DNA of 64,000 nucleotides from Chthonomonadales bacterium (lineage in GTDB: Bacteria > Armatimonadota > Chthonomonadetes > Chthonomonadales > CAJBBX01), in NCBI GenBank assembly GCA_027459625.1, contig DAIDHP010000011.1:1-64000 (forward strand), read 5' to 3'. Position numbers and translations under genes: made by a program. Below, piece by piece: positions 27,349-37,570 of the stretch. The first letter of the stretch is position 1. Each line of letters starts with the position of its first letter. The notes below the pieces were generated by a model, which had not been told where the DNA came from, did no database searches, and saw nothing but the letters and a program-made list of their open reading frames with translations.

Positions 27349-27885
27349 ATGCAGCTTGAAGGATCAAAGACGCTCGCCAATCTCCTGGCGGCGTTCGCCG
27401 GGGAATCCCAGGCGAGAAACAAATACACCTATTTCTCATCGAAGGCGAAAAAAGAGGGATATGAACAAATCGCCGAGATATTCCTTGTGACTGCGGAAAA
27501 TGAACGAGAGCATGCCAAGTTGTTTTTGCAGAATGCAGGAGGATTGGCAGGCGACACGCTTGCAAATCTCACCGCCGCTGCCGAAGGGGAGCATGCGGAA
27601 TGGTCCTCAATGTACCCGGATTTCGCGCGTATCGCCCGAGAGGAGGGTTTCATGGAAATCGCCAAGCTGTTCGAAAGCGTGGCGAAAATCGAGTCGCACC
27701 ATGAAGAGAGATATCGCACCCTGTTGGAACAGGTTAAAAACGACACCGTATTTGCCAAATCCGGAAACGTACGATGGATATGCCGAAATTGCGGGCATAT
27801 CCATGAAGGTCCGGAGGCGCCGGAAATCTGCCCAACCTGCAAGCACCCTCAGGCTTACTTCGAACTTTTATCGGAAACCTACTAA
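27349..27885 (+). CDS. rbr: Rubrerythrin
   Basis: A 178-residue protein. The N-terminal ferritin-like domain carries the diiron-ligand helices (ESQARNKYTYF, ENEREHAKLF, EGEHAEW, IESHHEERY). The C-terminal rubredoxin-like domain has CRNCGHIHEG and CPTCKHPQ. It reduces hydrogen peroxide in anaerobes and microaerophiles using rubredoxin-type electron supply. GAGGAG precedes the ATG. Its presence supports an oxygen-sensitive life style, along with the Ech hydrogenase and the glycyl-radical enzyme. Confidence 0.97.
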   Translation: MQLEGSKTLANLLAAFAGESQARNKYTYFSSKAKKEGYEQIAEIFLVTAENEREHAKLFLQNAGGLAGDTLANLTAAAEGEHAEWSSMYPDFARIAREEGFMEIAKLFESVAKIESHHEERYRTLLEQVKNDTVFAKSGNVRWICRNCGHIHEGPEAPEICPTCKHPQAYFELLSETY

Positions 27886-27887
27886 AC

Positions 27888-27909
27888 AGGAGGCGCTCCG
27901 GCGCCTCCT
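27888..27909. terminator. Bidirectional hairpin between convergent genes
   Basis: A perfect 9-bp stem, AGGAGGCGC with GCGCCTCCT, and a TCCG tetraloop. It lies in the 27-bp gap between rbr and the PIG-L-like gene on the other strand. No T-tract. Confidence 0.65.
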
Positions 27910-27912
27910 CCA

Positions 27913-28746
27913 CTATGAATCGGTGCTGTGATTCCCGTAAATTGCGGTGAAATCATCGATTCCGGCACACGATCCGTATTCGCTTATCTGATACCATTCC
28001 ACAAATATCAGCGGATATGGATTATCCTGCCCATTGTCGAATGCCCGATTGCGTTTACTCTGTTCCTCTTCCAAAAGACTTCTCACAAACGCGATTCGCC
28101 CCACATCGTCCTCGGGGATGGTCTCCGGCAGACCTTTGATCCATGGAATCCATTCAAATACGACGGAATCAAATGACGCGATCATCTCGCATTTCTTATC
28201 GATAACTGGCGTGATATCAATTCGCACATCCGGTCGAAAAGCCCCTCCTTGCACATAATCATCCCCCCAATAAGCAAGAATGGGAAGGCGTTCCAGATAG
28301 GGGGTATCCGCGCACATGGAGGCTACGCGCAACATGGAAAAGGCGTCGTGGACAAGCTGACTGCAGTAACGTTGATCCCTATCCCCCACGCCAAGACGGC
28401 TAGTCACAACGATATCAGGTCCCTTTCCCTCGGGACCGGTATTGCGGAGAAGGCGAATCATTTCCTCGGAATTCGCAAGGTTAACGAAAACCTCACCCTC
28501 CGGAAGCCCCATCAATTCATACTCCGCGTCTATTATCTCGGAGGAGGTCTTAGCTTCGTGATAACGCCTGCGCGCCAAGGCGTCGGGATCTTGTACATAC
28601 TTGCGTTCGTAATGGCTTTTGCTTCCATCCGTTACGGAAACGAAATAGACGCTGGCATTGCCCTCACGGCATAAAGCGGCAAAACCAGCCGCGTTCCACT
28701 CAATTTCCCCCGGCTTGGAACCAATGAACAGTACGGTGGACGTCAT
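27913..28746 (-). CDS. PIG-L/LmbE-like protein lacking zinc-site residues
   Basis: This 277-residue protein aligns by eye along its whole length with the PIG-L deacetylases common in this kind of genome (VSVTDGSKSHYE, LVHDAFSMLRV, FRPDVRIDITPVIDKK, FEWIPWIKGL). However, the N-terminal AHPDD catalytic motif is replaced by GSKPGE, and the second zinc motif, HPDHR in relatives, reads DRDQRYCSQLV. All expected histidine ligands and the catalytic Asp are gone. The reading frame is intact and has GGAGAAT before the ATG, so it is probably a working non-enzymatic protein, for example a binding or regulatory subunit. It lies 20 bp after the propeller protein on the same strand and is likely co-transcribed with it. 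Confidence 0.8.
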   Translation of the reverse strand: MTSTVLFIGSKPGEIEWNAAGFAALCREGNASVYFVSVTDGSKSHYERKYVQDPDALARRRYHEAKTSSEIIDAEYELMGLPEGEVFVNLANSEEMIRLLRNTGPEGKGPDIVVTSRLGVGDRDQRYCSQLVHDAFSMLRVASMCADTPYLERLPILAYWGDDYVQGGAFRPDVRIDITPVIDKKCEMIASFDSVVFEWIPWIKGLPETIPEDDVGRIAFVRSLLEEEQSKRNRAFDNGQDNPYPLIFVEWYQISEYGSCAGIDDFTAIYGNHSTDS

Positions 28747-28766
28747 CTTATTCTCCTAAAGCTCCA

Positions 28767-30431
28767 TCAGCCATCAATAATGTGATGATACCTTCCGAAC
28801 CAGTAAGGCAATAACCAGAATGAACCATCCAGCTCGAAAACCCCTCCGCTGCCGCCATCAAGTGCGTAGGGATTCGAGTTCCATTTGTGGATCGCTCGTT
28901 CACTAATGGGAAGAACATGATTTGTTTGCAATTCACCCAAACGACCGCGGTAGGTGGCTATAACCACATCCTTGCGGTGGCTGTTCAACATTGTCCAATC
29001 CACCAAATCCAACGGCATGTCCTTTAACCACTCCACCGCAACCTCGGCGTCGCACTTATTGCCTGTCAGCGCACCGTAGAGAAAATTATAAAACGGAGAT
29101 TTCTGCGGTTTCAACATGCTCCAAGTCTTCTCAAGACTTAATAGATATATCTTGATTAGTTCAGGGTCTTGTTCCAACTGAAGTAATGGATAGTAGGCGC
29201 ACCATGCTAGTTCATCATCCGAGTGGTTGTCGGGTCCCACGGGGGGAAGCATTTTTTGATTGATCAGGTTAATCGCATAACCGTGGTCATGGATTAAATC
29301 CCTGTAAGCCTTTTCGTACTTGTCATCCTGACAGATATGATGCGCCACCTTTAAATGCGATAGTATCTCCAGCGAATTCAAACCTCTCTCGTCCAACCAT
29401 TCGGGATCCTGGTTTAGTCTTTCGGGAGCCCACACTCCCCATGAGGTTGGCTTTCCATTACGTCCCACCAAATAATAACCGTGTTCGATGATGTGATCCG
29501 TCACATCCCTGCAGGCGCTGCGTATGATCTCCTTTTGCTCTTCGGAAGCCACCATTTCGTAACATAGGTACCAAGCCATGTAGTGACCATCCACCTCGTC
29601 GGAGGATGGGTCATCTCTCCATATATAGTTGGCATAGGGACCCTCCCCCTTGCACCAATCGCCATTCTTATCCTCGCATCCCAAACATCTCTCGGTCACT
29701 TCCACTATGGAGCGCGCCATAAACCCCTTTACGCCTGTGACATACACGAGACGAAGGAGCGCCATCAGACTTTTAATAGCGTTCTCCTTGGCGATCGGAG
29801 ACTTGGTGATACCATATCGAAAACATTGGGAGGCGATATATAGCGATGTCCAAAGCCCATCGTTCGGAGTGACTACAGGTATGATCTCAGAAGTGTCGCC
29901 TGCGTTGAGCAAGGAGCATTCAGCCACAAACCCGTCACGGACATGGCGTTTCTCCGTGATTGTCTGGTAAATCTCCGATTTTTCCTGCAGAGTCATCGGG
30001 GCGAAATGAATCCATGACACCCCCTTCTCCGTTCCCACCCAAGCGTTGCCTTTGGCGTCCACGGCAATCGAGTGAACATAGTTGTGCGGGAGCCATCTTC
30101 GCCCGGAAAAATAGGTCCAGGAGCCATGCAAATATCTCGCGGCGCCGGACGCCCCGCCTATCCAAATAGAGGAATCCGGACCGAATGCCGAGCATACGAT
30201 ATCCTCGAAGGGGGGAGTGGATAGCGCGTGCAGAGAGGCTCTTGGTTCGGGGGGTACTGGCAGTGAAACGCTCCGCCATTCGGAGCCATCCCACATGGCT
30301 TGCTCGTTTTCCGTCTTGGCGACAACGCCCTGATCCGTTATCCAAATGCGACGCACGGAGGAGGACAAACCATTCAATGAATGAAATTGTCGACATTTTT
30401 TCTGAACAAAAGTGTCAACTTTAAGAGGCAT
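28767..30431 (-). CDS. Propeller-repeat plus helical-toroid protein of unknown function
   Basis: A 554-residue protein. Residues about 1-145 hold two-component-regulator-type propeller repeats (IWITDQGVVAKT, SIWIGGASGAARYL, NAWVGTEKGVSWI). The rest is mainly helical, with NDGLWTSLYIASQCFRYG, GHYMAWYLCYEM and GPDNHSDDELAWCAYYPL, in the style of an (alpha/alpha)6 toroid found in polysaccharide lyases and glycosidases. It ends with GGSGGVFELDGSFWLLPYW. No signal peptide is seen at the annotated ATG, which has only a weak ribosome binding site. No known enzyme family could be assigned. Followed by the PIG-L-like gene. Confidence 0.7.
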   Translation of the reverse strand: MPLKVDTFVQKKCRQFHSLNGLSSSVRRIWITDQGVVAKTENEQAMWDGSEWRSVSLPVPPEPRASLHALSTPPFEDIVCSAFGPDSSIWIGGASGAARYLHGSWTYFSGRRWLPHNYVHSIAVDAKGNAWVGTEKGVSWIHFAPMTLQEKSEIYQTITEKRHVRDGFVAECSLLNAGDTSEIIPVVTPNDGLWTSLYIASQCFRYGITKSPIAKENAIKSLMALLRLVYVTGVKGFMARSIVEVTERCLGCEDKNGDWCKGEGPYANYIWRDDPSSDEVDGHYMAWYLCYEMVASEEQKEIIRSACRDVTDHIIEHGYYLVGRNGKPTSWGVWAPERLNQDPEWLDERGLNSLEILSHLKVAHHICQDDKYEKAYRDLIHDHGYAINLINQKMLPPVGPDNHSDDELAWCAYYPLLQLEQDPELIKIYLLSLEKTWSMLKPQKSPFYNFLYGALTGNKCDAEVAVEWLKDMPLDLVDWTMLNSHRKDVVIATYRGRLGELQTNHVLPISERAIHKWNSNPYALDGGSGGVFELDGSFWLLPYWFGRYHHIIDG

Positions 30432-30462
30432 TCAAAATCCACTATCCAAATGATCTAATGTA

Positions 30463-30549
30463 GAGGTAATGGCGATCTCAAGACAAGAAGGTTGCATCTC
30501 ACTATTCACGCTTGATGAATTACCTGAAAAGTGAATTTTGCAATTACCC
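30463..30549 (+). repeat. 87-bp inverted-repeat element, copy 4
   Basis: The right half ACCTGAAAAGTG and GAATTTTGCAATTACCC is nearly identical to the 52993 copy; the left end keeps AGGTAAT but is otherwise diverged. Lies upstream of the propeller gene, which is transcribed away from it. Confidence 0.8.
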
Positions 30550-30690
30550 ATAGAGCGTAACTTCAGTTTTCGAAAATCTCGGCTTCGCATAATTCTGAAA
30601 ATAAACGGTAACGGTGCGGATAGCTATCGCTTTAAATCATACATGATAGTATATCCCAATTTACGCTGGAATGGGTATGAGAGGGGCGCT

Positions 30691-30727
30691 AAAAAGAAAG
30701 ACCCACCATGCGATGAATATGGCGGGT
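30691..30727 (-). terminator. Rho-independent terminator of the TPR gene
   Basis: On the minus strand a 9-bp stem (ACCCGCCAT with ATGGTGGGT, one G-U pair) with 9-nt loop is followed by CTTTCTTTTT. Confidence 0.88.
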
Positions 30728-30754
30728 GTCTGATTTGCACCTATACGGGTATGT

Positions 30755-32230
30755 TTATCTTTTAAACCTATCCAAATTTCTCTGGGCATCGGCATACTTG
30801 GGATTAATTTCCAAAGCCTTGCGATAACATTCCTTGGCTTTGCTGATATTGCCCTTCTTCTCGTAACACACCCCGAGATTGTTGTAGGCGTATTCATATC
30901 TGGGATTCGCCTCAATCGCCTTTTGATAGTACACTATGGCGCTGTCCAGATCCCCTCGCTTGTCTTTGATCAATCCCAATCCATTTAGAGCCTCCGCGTT
31001 TTTCGGATCAATCTTCAGAGACAGTTGGTATTCCTTTTGTGATTTGTCCAATTCTCCTTTTGAGAGATAATAGCCTCCGAGCCATCGGAGAACATCCGCA
31101 CGATTGGGATTTCGCTTCAGGGCGTTCTCCCACGCAGCGGCTGCCTCCTCGGCATTCCCTTTTCTGGAATATGCCGTGCCTAGGTTAACCCAAGCGAGGG
31201 CGTCCTGCGGAGAAACCTGCGTAAGACGTTGGAATATGCGAATCGCGTCATCCCATTGCGCCAGCTTGTAATACACCAAACCGAGTGCGTTCAAAGTTTC
31301 CACGCTGTTTGGGTTGATCTGCAAAGCCTTGTTATAGGCGTCAACCGCCTTGGATACTGCACCGGTCTTAGCATACAACACGCCCAAATTATAGGCGACA
31401 GTGAAATCGTTGGGTTTCAGTTGCTCCGCTTTTTGAAATTGCACGATAGCAATGGAATATTTGTTGAGTTTGGCGTAAGCCTCCGCCAAGGAGACTCGCG
31501 TGGAGTAACTGGTGGGATCCAGTTGAATGGCGTATGACAAGGCGGTTTTAGCCTTCTCGTACTGCTGGGTGCTTAGATATGCCAAACCGAGATTAAGCCA
31601 GAAAGAACCGTTTTTAGGAGCGAGCTTCACCGCCTTTTCGTAAGCGGGTATGGCTAGCTTTACTTTTCCGGCTTCCTGTAACGAAACCCCGAGGTTGTTC
31701 AGGATGAAAGGATCTTTCGGATTAATTTGCGCCGCCCGCTTGAACTCCGCGATTGCGGAATTCGGCTTGTTCATTTTACTATAGACGTTTCCAAGGTTGT
31801 AATGAGCGTTCGCGGCGTTTATGGAAGTTGGGTCGATCTCTATCACCCTCTTGAAAGCTCTGATCGCGTCATCCAAACGCCCCACATTAAGATATGCGTT
31901 TCCGAGGTTGGTGAACGCCTCCGCTCTTTTAGGAGTCAGTTTAACAGCCTGCTCCAGAGCAGTGACGGCGTCTGGATATTTCCCCAAGCGCAGGTCTATG
32001 AAGCCCATCCAGTTGTAAATCAAGCCATCCTTGGGGGAAAGTGCGTTCGCCTTTTGGAATTGAGCCAGGGCATCCTCCAATTTCCCTTCATTGTAAAGGG
32101 AAACCGCCTTGTTAAACATTGATGAGGCTTCATCGGAGGAAGCCGCCCTCGCAGTGCCGCATAAGCTTAGGGGATTCAAAACAATAGCTATCATTACCGA
32201 TAAAATAATTCTGATAGGGCGTGAGTACAT
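30755..32230 (-). CDS. Exported TPR-repeat protein
   Basis: This 491-residue protein has a signal peptide (residues about 4-30, ending near CGTARAA). Roughly twelve or thirteen 34-residue TPR units then run without a break to the C-terminus, each recognisable by its AxxLNPKxxxAxxNLGxxY-type wording. TPR arrays are protein-binding scaffolds; no enzyme domain is attached. The start MYSRP is chosen because GAGGAGG lies 6 nt before it; five residues further upstream is another in-frame start without such a site. It is a monocistronic gene with its own terminator. Partner unknown. Confidence 0.92.
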   Translation of the reverse strand: MYSRPIRIILSVMIAIVLNPLSLCGTARAASSDEASSMFNKAVSLYNEGKLEDALAQFQKANALSPKDGLIYNWMGFIDLRLGKYPDAVTALEQAVKLTPKRAEAFTNLGNAYLNVGRLDDAIRAFKRVIEIDPTSINAANAHYNLGNVYSKMNKPNSAIAEFKRAAQINPKDPFILNNLGVSLQEAGKVKLAIPAYEKAVKLAPKNGSFWLNLGLAYLSTQQYEKAKTALSYAIQLDPTSYSTRVSLAEAYAKLNKYSIAIVQFQKAEQLKPNDFTVAYNLGVLYAKTGAVSKAVDAYNKALQINPNSVETLNALGLVYYKLAQWDDAIRIFQRLTQVSPQDALAWVNLGTAYSRKGNAEEAAAAWENALKRNPNRADVLRWLGGYYLSKGELDKSQKEYQLSLKIDPKNAEALNGLGLIKDKRGDLDSAIVYYQKAIEANPRYEYAYNNLGVCYEKKGNISKAKECYRKALEINPKYADAQRNLDRFKR

Positions 32231-32394
32231 CCCCGACCTCCTCAAAGTTCTAACCTGGCAATCGCCATAATCGCAACCGGAGCCATTATCATTTCGTAAT
32301 CATCCATATCGATGCGGGTCGCATCCCACCAATCAGACTATAATCCGGAACGTATACCAACAAAAGGACATCGAAATCTTGTTTGGGTATTATA

Positions 32395-32433
32395 GCAGAA
32401 AAGCCGCCACCTCGTCATGAAGATGGACGGCTC
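32395..32433 (-). terminator. Probable terminator downstream of acs
   Basis: On the minus strand AGCCGTCCATC pairs imperfectly with GAGGTGGCGGCT and is followed by TTTTCTGC. Imperfect stem, so moderate support. Confidence 0.5.
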
Positions 32434-32462
32434 GGATTATTAACATGGTTATGTACAGGGTT

Positions 32463-34421
32463 TCAGCTCTCTCCATCCGCGTAACGCTTTTTCAAGGTCG
32501 CCACCACAGTGGGATCAGCCAATGTCGTGGTGTCCCCCAACATTCTCCCCTCGGCGATATCCCTTAAAAGCCTTCTCATGATCTTGCCGCTGCGGGTTTT
32601 CGGAAGTTCCGCGCTAAACAGAACCTCTTCCGGTTTGCATATCGCACCCAGCTTTTTACCAACATACGCTTTCAGTTCCTCGGCAAGTTCCGGCGTAGCG
32701 CGGACACCTTCACAAACGGTGACAAACGCCACCGGGGCCTGCCCCTTGATGGAGTCATGCCTCCCAATCACCGCCGCTTCCGCCACCGCGTCATGCTCCA
32801 CCAGGACGCTCTCCATTTCCATTGCGCTCAGGTTATGCCCTGCAACAAGCATGACATCATCCACTCTTCCAAGCAACCAAAAATAGCCATCGTTATCCAC
32901 CCTGGCGCCATCCCCCGTGAAATAGAGATTGGGAAATCGGCTCCAATACACCTGTCGATAGCGGTTATCATCCCCCCAAAGTGTTCGCAGCATGCCGGGC
33001 CAGGGGGACTTGATAACCAAGTAACCGCCGGAACCGAGAGGCACCTCCTCTCCGTTGTCATTGACTACAGCCGCGTCGATGCCGGGAAGAGGACGTGTGG
33101 CGGCCCCGGGTTTGGTGGGAGTAATACCGGGCAATGGGGCTATCATGATATGTCCCGTTTCCGTTTGCCACCAAGTATCCACCACTGGACATCTTTCCTT
33201 TCCAATGTATTTGTGATACCAAATCCATGCCTCGGGATTGATAGGTTCCCCAACAGAGCCCAGCAAACGAAGGGAATCCAGATTGCATCCCTCCGGCAGG
33301 CTCTCCCCCCAGCGCATGAAGGTGCGTATCGCTGTGGGCGCTGTATAGAACACCGTGACTTTCCATTTCTCGATGATTTTCCAAAAACGATCCTTCGATG
33401 GCGTGTCCGGGGAACCTTCGTACATCACACAGGTCGCGCCATTTGCCATTGGACCGTAAACGATGTAGGAATGCCCGGTAACCCAGCCGATATCCGCCGT
33501 ACACCAATAGATATCCTCATCCTTCAAGTCAAAAACCCATTTTGAAGTGATATTCACCCCTGTGAGATATCCGCCCGTGGTATGATAGATTCCTTTGGGT
33601 TTTCCGGTGGATCCCGAAGTGTAGAGGATAAAAAGAGGATCTTCGGAATCCATTGGTTCGGGCGCACAGGATTCGTTTGAGTCGCGCATCAGGTCATGCC
33701 ACCATACATCGCGCCCCTCATGCATGGAGATCGGTGCAAGCTCCCCTATTCGACGCACGACCACTACCGACTGAATGGAGGGGGTGTTTGATATGGCTTC
33801 ATCCGCCGCAGCCTTAAGAGGTATGACCTGTCCTCTCCTCCACCCGCCATCGGCGGTGATGAGAAGTTTAGCCCCGCAGTCATTGATTCTCTCACGAAGT
33901 GAATCCGCCGAGAACCCGCCGAAAATGACGGAATGCACCGCTCCAATTCTGGCGCACGAGAGAAGAGCGATAGCCAACTCAGGGATCATTGGCATGTATA
34001 TGGCGACACGATCCCCTTTGACGATTCCGAGCTTGCGCATTGCGTTTCCGAACCGCTCGACTTGCTCCAGAAGCTGCGAATAGGTAAGTGTGACGGCGTC
34101 TCCCGGCTCCCCCTCCCAAAGGATGGCGGGTTTGTCGCCCTTTCCTGCGATCACGTGCCTGTCGACGCAATTATAGCTCGCGTTAATTTTCCCGCCGACG
34201 AACCACTTGGCAAACGGCGGGTTCCATTCTAGCGTTTTGTCCCATTTCCGAACCCAATGAAGATCCGAAGCGCATTGAGCCCAGAAAGATTCAGGATCTT
34301 TCCGGGCTCTTGCGTAGATATCGGGATCGGAAATATTCGCCTGTTCCGTGAATTTAGAATCAGGCGCAAATACGCGATACTCAGCCAACAGCGCATCTAT
34401 CGCCGTGTTTTGATCGGCCAT
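32463..34421 (-). CDS. acs: Acetyl-CoA synthetase
   Basis: A 652-residue AMP-forming acetyl-CoA synthetase that activates acetate. The length is exactly that of the family. Motifs: [33 protein letters not shown] (P-loop), [14 protein letters not shown], and the C-terminal acetylation/catalytic Lys in [26 protein letters not shown] sits a few nt before the ATG. It lies 197 bp downstream of the XRE-TPR regulator on the same strand; no clear terminator was seen between, so read-through is possible. Acetate recycling fits a fermentative metabolism. Confidence 0.97.
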   Translation of the reverse strand: MADQNTAIDALLAEYRVFAPDSKFTEQANISDPDIYARARKDPESFWAQCASDLHWVRKWDKTLEWNPPFAKWFVGGKINASYNCVDRHVIAGKGDKPAILWEGEPGDAVTLTYSQLLEQVERFGNAMRKLGIVKGDRVAIYMPMIPELAIALLSCARIGAVHSVIFGGFSADSLRERINDCGAKLLITADGGWRRGQVIPLKAAADEAISNTPSIQSVVVVRRIGELAPISMHEGRDVWWHDLMRDSNESCAPEPMDSEDPLFILYTSGSTGKPKGIYHTTGGYLTGVNITSKWVFDLKDEDIYWCTADIGWVTGHSYIVYGPMANGATCVMYEGSPDTPSKDRFWKIIEKWKVTVFYTAPTAIRTFMRWGESLPEGCNLDSLRLLGSVGEPINPEAWIWYHKYIGKERCPVVDTWWQTETGHIMIAPLPGITPTKPGAATRPLPGIDAAVVNDNGEEVPLGSGGYLVIKSPWPGMLRTLWGDDNRYRQVYWSRFPNLYFTGDGARVDNDGYFWLLGRVDDVMLVAGHNLSAMEMESVLVEHDAVAEAAVIGRHDSIKGQAPVAFVTVCEGVRATPELAEELKAYVGKKLGAICKPEEVLFSAELPKTRSGKIMRRLLRDIAEGRMLGDTTTLADPTVVATLKKRYADGES

Positions 34422-34618
34422 AATTCCCCTCCATCCTTTTCAAGTCTCTTCAACGATAACTTTATCAACGAGAAATTTCATTTTCTTACGTATTAATTGG
34501 ATGGGCTGTTCCCATGATGCGCTTATTTCCCTTGATTAGGGGCAAATTCAGTGCCCCCCCACCCCTCGCCAGCCTCTTTGGGGTTTGAAAACCAGCCTGA
34601 ATTCCGCATTCGCAGATT

Positions 34619-36532
34619 TCACACTTCCGGACCAATGATACCGTATCGATACGCTTTGACCAATCTCTCCTGGGAGGCGCTATCCATTGCACCTGCGACA
34701 AGCGCTTTATAATCCTTAAAGGCGTCCTCTAACTCCGGATGAGCGATTAGATAAACGTCAGAGTCTTTCGGCGCTAGGCGGCGCAGAATATCGAAGAGCG
34801 GCTCGGACGCTTTGTTAAGATGTTCGACCAAGTCCTCGGCGGATGCGCCTTTTTGCTTGAGAAGTTGATAGATTAAGAGGTGCACTCTCCATCGGATCTC
34901 CGGAAGGTTCAGCTTGGTGTTGTTCATTAACTCGACAAGGCTCATGAGCGGTTCGCGAAGCATCATCGGAAGATCGGCTTTCTTGCCCGTCAACGCCGAT
35001 TCCATTTGGATCGCCCCGTTATCCAGGATCTCCAGCGCGGCAAACGCCTCTTTTTCCGCAGCATCAAGATTCCCGATACGAACAAGACATTCCGCGAGGT
35101 TCATCCTGCTGATCAGTATCTCGAACGGGGAACCGTTTCTTTGCGCGGCGTCAAGGATGTTGACCGCTTCATTGAAGCTTTGTCCATCCACCTCTTGGGA
35201 CTTGCTCGCCTGCAATCGCATCATCGTTTGATTGCGAACAATCCTCGCAGGGATGATGACGCAATTGATTCGCCATCTTTGCGCATCCCGAATGGTTTGA
35301 TCGGCAAGCGAAATGGCATCCTCGAACTGCTGATCCTCCAAATGCGCCTTGGCGAGTGCCAAATAACCGATCAAGGGACCGTATTGCTCCGAATTCTCTC
35401 CTGAGGAAAGCATTGCGGTGCGCGCCTCGGATTTGGCGTCAGCGGATCTGCCAATGCCCGCATACGCGGCGGAGAGCATATTTAAGGCGATAATGCATTT
35501 GGACTTGATATCCGGATAGAAGCGCGACAGGGTGATAATCTTCTCCAGATTATCTATCGCTTCGCCATACATCCCTTGAACCACTTGGATCTGCGAGAGA
35601 TGTAACAAAACGCCGACATATGAAATGATGTCGTTGTCCAGCATGTAGTCCTGAGCATCCATTCGACATAACGCCAAAGCGGCATCATAGTGACCGTACT
35701 CGTTAAGAATCGCGGCAAGATTCGTGCGGATGCCATGCCGAGTCTCGACAGTATCCTCGTTATTTTTTTCAATGATTTCCGCAGTCTGAATCGTCGCCTT
35801 AAGGGCTTCGCTTGTTTTCCTGCGTTTGATATGAAGTTGAGCAAGCAAAAGACTTGCCCTGATCTGATGCTCCACGGTTCCGCGCTTGGCAATCTGATCG
35901 CAGTAATCCATCGCGGCGTTCACAGCGCCAACCTCGGACAAACATCGGGCGAAACTGAGTTGTGCCGCATGCAGTCTCTGAGTAAGACCGAGGTCCTGGA
36001 AAACATCGCAAGCCATATCCAGATAGGTCCTTGCCTCCTCGAAATTCCCCACCTTCGAGAGAAAATCGCCCAAGGACAAAAGATGCTCCCCCTCCGCGGT
36101 GCGATCATTTCGAGTGCGAGCATCGGAAAGTTTTTGCTGCAAAACGTCCATGAACCCTCGAACATTGCGCTGAGGTTCGGCATAAGCGGCGGAGAGTTTA
36201 TCGAGGTACTGATTAGATAACGCGAATGTATCAGCCCTCATTCGAAGAGTGTCGGGGTGAACCGTGGCTTCATAAAAACTACTCCTTGGGTCCAGTTCAG
36301 GATCGAAAAACTCTATGTTCAGCTTGGTTGTTGCCGCCACGGATTCAATGACCTCCGGCGGAACATTGGTTATGCCACGGACATACTGATACATTAATGA
36401 CACCGGCAGATTGATTCCTTCCGCTAACTCCTTGAGCGTCATGCCGGCGCTCATGGCAGACATCTTTATTCTTTCACCAATTCTTGCTCTCTTCTCCGGT
36501 GACGATATTTTCACTGAAGCTTTCCTACGCAT
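34619..36532 (-). CDS. XRE-type HTH regulator with large TPR domain (RRNPP-like architecture)
   Basis: A 637-residue protein. Residues about 14-75 form an XRE/Cro helix-turn-helix (RIGERIKMSAMSAGMTLKEL, then LPVSLMYQYVRG). The remaining 550 residues are TPR-like helix pairs (EHLLSLGDFLSKVGNFEEAR, NLAAILNEYGHYDAALALC, IDNLEKIITLSRFYP). The HTH-plus-TPR plan is that of RRNPP peptide-sensing regulators, but this protein is about twice their length and no candidate peptide gene was found, so the ligand may be a protein or none. GAGAGGGGG precedes the ATG. The 1 kb upstream has no gene. Confidence 0.82.
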   Translation of the reverse strand: MRRKASVKISSPEKRARIGERIKMSAMSAGMTLKELAEGINLPVSLMYQYVRGITNVPPEVIESVAATTKLNIEFFDPELDPRSSFYEATVHPDTLRMRADTFALSNQYLDKLSAAYAEPQRNVRGFMDVLQQKLSDARTRNDRTAEGEHLLSLGDFLSKVGNFEEARTYLDMACDVFQDLGLTQRLHAAQLSFARCLSEVGAVNAAMDYCDQIAKRGTVEHQIRASLLLAQLHIKRRKTSEALKATIQTAEIIEKNNEDTVETRHGIRTNLAAILNEYGHYDAALALCRMDAQDYMLDNDIISYVGVLLHLSQIQVVQGMYGEAIDNLEKIITLSRFYPDIKSKCIIALNMLSAAYAGIGRSADAKSEARTAMLSSGENSEQYGPLIGYLALAKAHLEDQQFEDAISLADQTIRDAQRWRINCVIIPARIVRNQTMMRLQASKSQEVDGQSFNEAVNILDAAQRNGSPFEILISRMNLAECLVRIGNLDAAEKEAFAALEILDNGAIQMESALTGKKADLPMMLREPLMSLVELMNNTKLNLPEIRWRVHLLIYQLLKQKGASAEDLVEHLNKASEPLFDILRRLAPKDSDVYLIAHPELEDAFKDYKALVAGAMDSASQERLVKAYRYGIIGPEV

Positions 36533-37570
36533 TTCATTTCCCCCTCTCTTGTTCCCATTGCGGAAACGATGATTAAAACGGTATTAGTTTAGGATAAGTC
36601 TGATTCCGGACTTACTTCACGCACACCCAGCGAATGCATCCTTAAAACATGCCGATGACGTCCCAAGGCGATCCCCCATCCAGAGCATATAGAGTAATAC
36701 GATAAATTTCATGATAATGTTCATTTAAAAATTACAGCTTGACGAAAACGAAACTTGTCTTCTGATAACAAAATGTTTGATCAACTGGGAGGATAAATCA
36801 CCTAAAAAGGAAAAACATATCTCAAAAGAGTGATACGCTGACGATGCATACATTAACGAATTTTCACATACGTGTTTTACCGTAAATAGAATACACTAAA
36901 TCAATGTAAATTTGTCTGTTTTTGATGAAATCACATACATATTTTTCGCATGCGGTCGTTCATTGCCATCACAACCCCTTATAGGACGGGGATAAGCGAA
37001 AGTAGGAGTGCGTCAGATCATCGAAGGAAACGGATAAAGGCGCCATGGCGAATGGATCGACTCATTGTCGAAGGTCATAAAGAACGCAAGTTGAAATGAA
37101 GTGCGTTCAATAAGCGTTTTCACCAATCACGTCGGAAACAATGACTGCCCAATTTCCGGGGGAGAGAGTAACATCATGGATGGAAGGAGAATCACGCGAA
37201 ACAAACGCGCGTTCCGGCGGATCGGGATGACCATGACATAGAGATATCATCAACTGTTGTGGGCAATGAAAATACAGATGTCATTCGAACCGTTCTCGCT
37301 TCATTGGACCCCATAATATTGCACCCGTGCAAAACAGAACACCATGTGATTGAGGAGACAATTCTTGGAAGACTCCGCCAAATGCGAAAAAACCGCAGGA
37401 CTTCCAACAGAATTGATTTTACACGCCAACGAAAGTCGAAAGTACGAATGAACGGTTCCCCCTTGTCGGCGGGTGATTTTCGTCACCAACAGGAAGCGAT
37501 TTGCTCCGTAATCGGCTTTGAGGGGGGATCAAAGTCGATTACGCTGAAAAATGCCGCTCAGTAAACAGCC
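36533..37570. other. 1-kb region without a recognisable gene
   Basis: AT-rich near the regulator and more balanced toward 37570. An inverted repeat GAACGCA...TGCGTTC (37082-37108, 13-nt loop) is the only clear structure. Reading frames of up to about 100 codons exist but lack ribosome binding sites and familiar composition. It may hold regulator-binding sites, a small RNA or decayed sequence; none can be asserted. Confidence 0.4.

Larger units (their letters stand above)
30432..30754. other. Intergenic region with repeat copy and terminator
   Basis: 323 bp holding the repeat element at 30463-30549 and the TPR gene terminator at 30691-30727. The rest shows no gene; reading frames here are short and lack ribosome binding sites. 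Confidence 0.5.

Noticed and set aside
37259-37564. 101-codon frame in the 1-kb gap
   Set aside because: No ribosome binding site and no recognisable domain; composition is not convincing.
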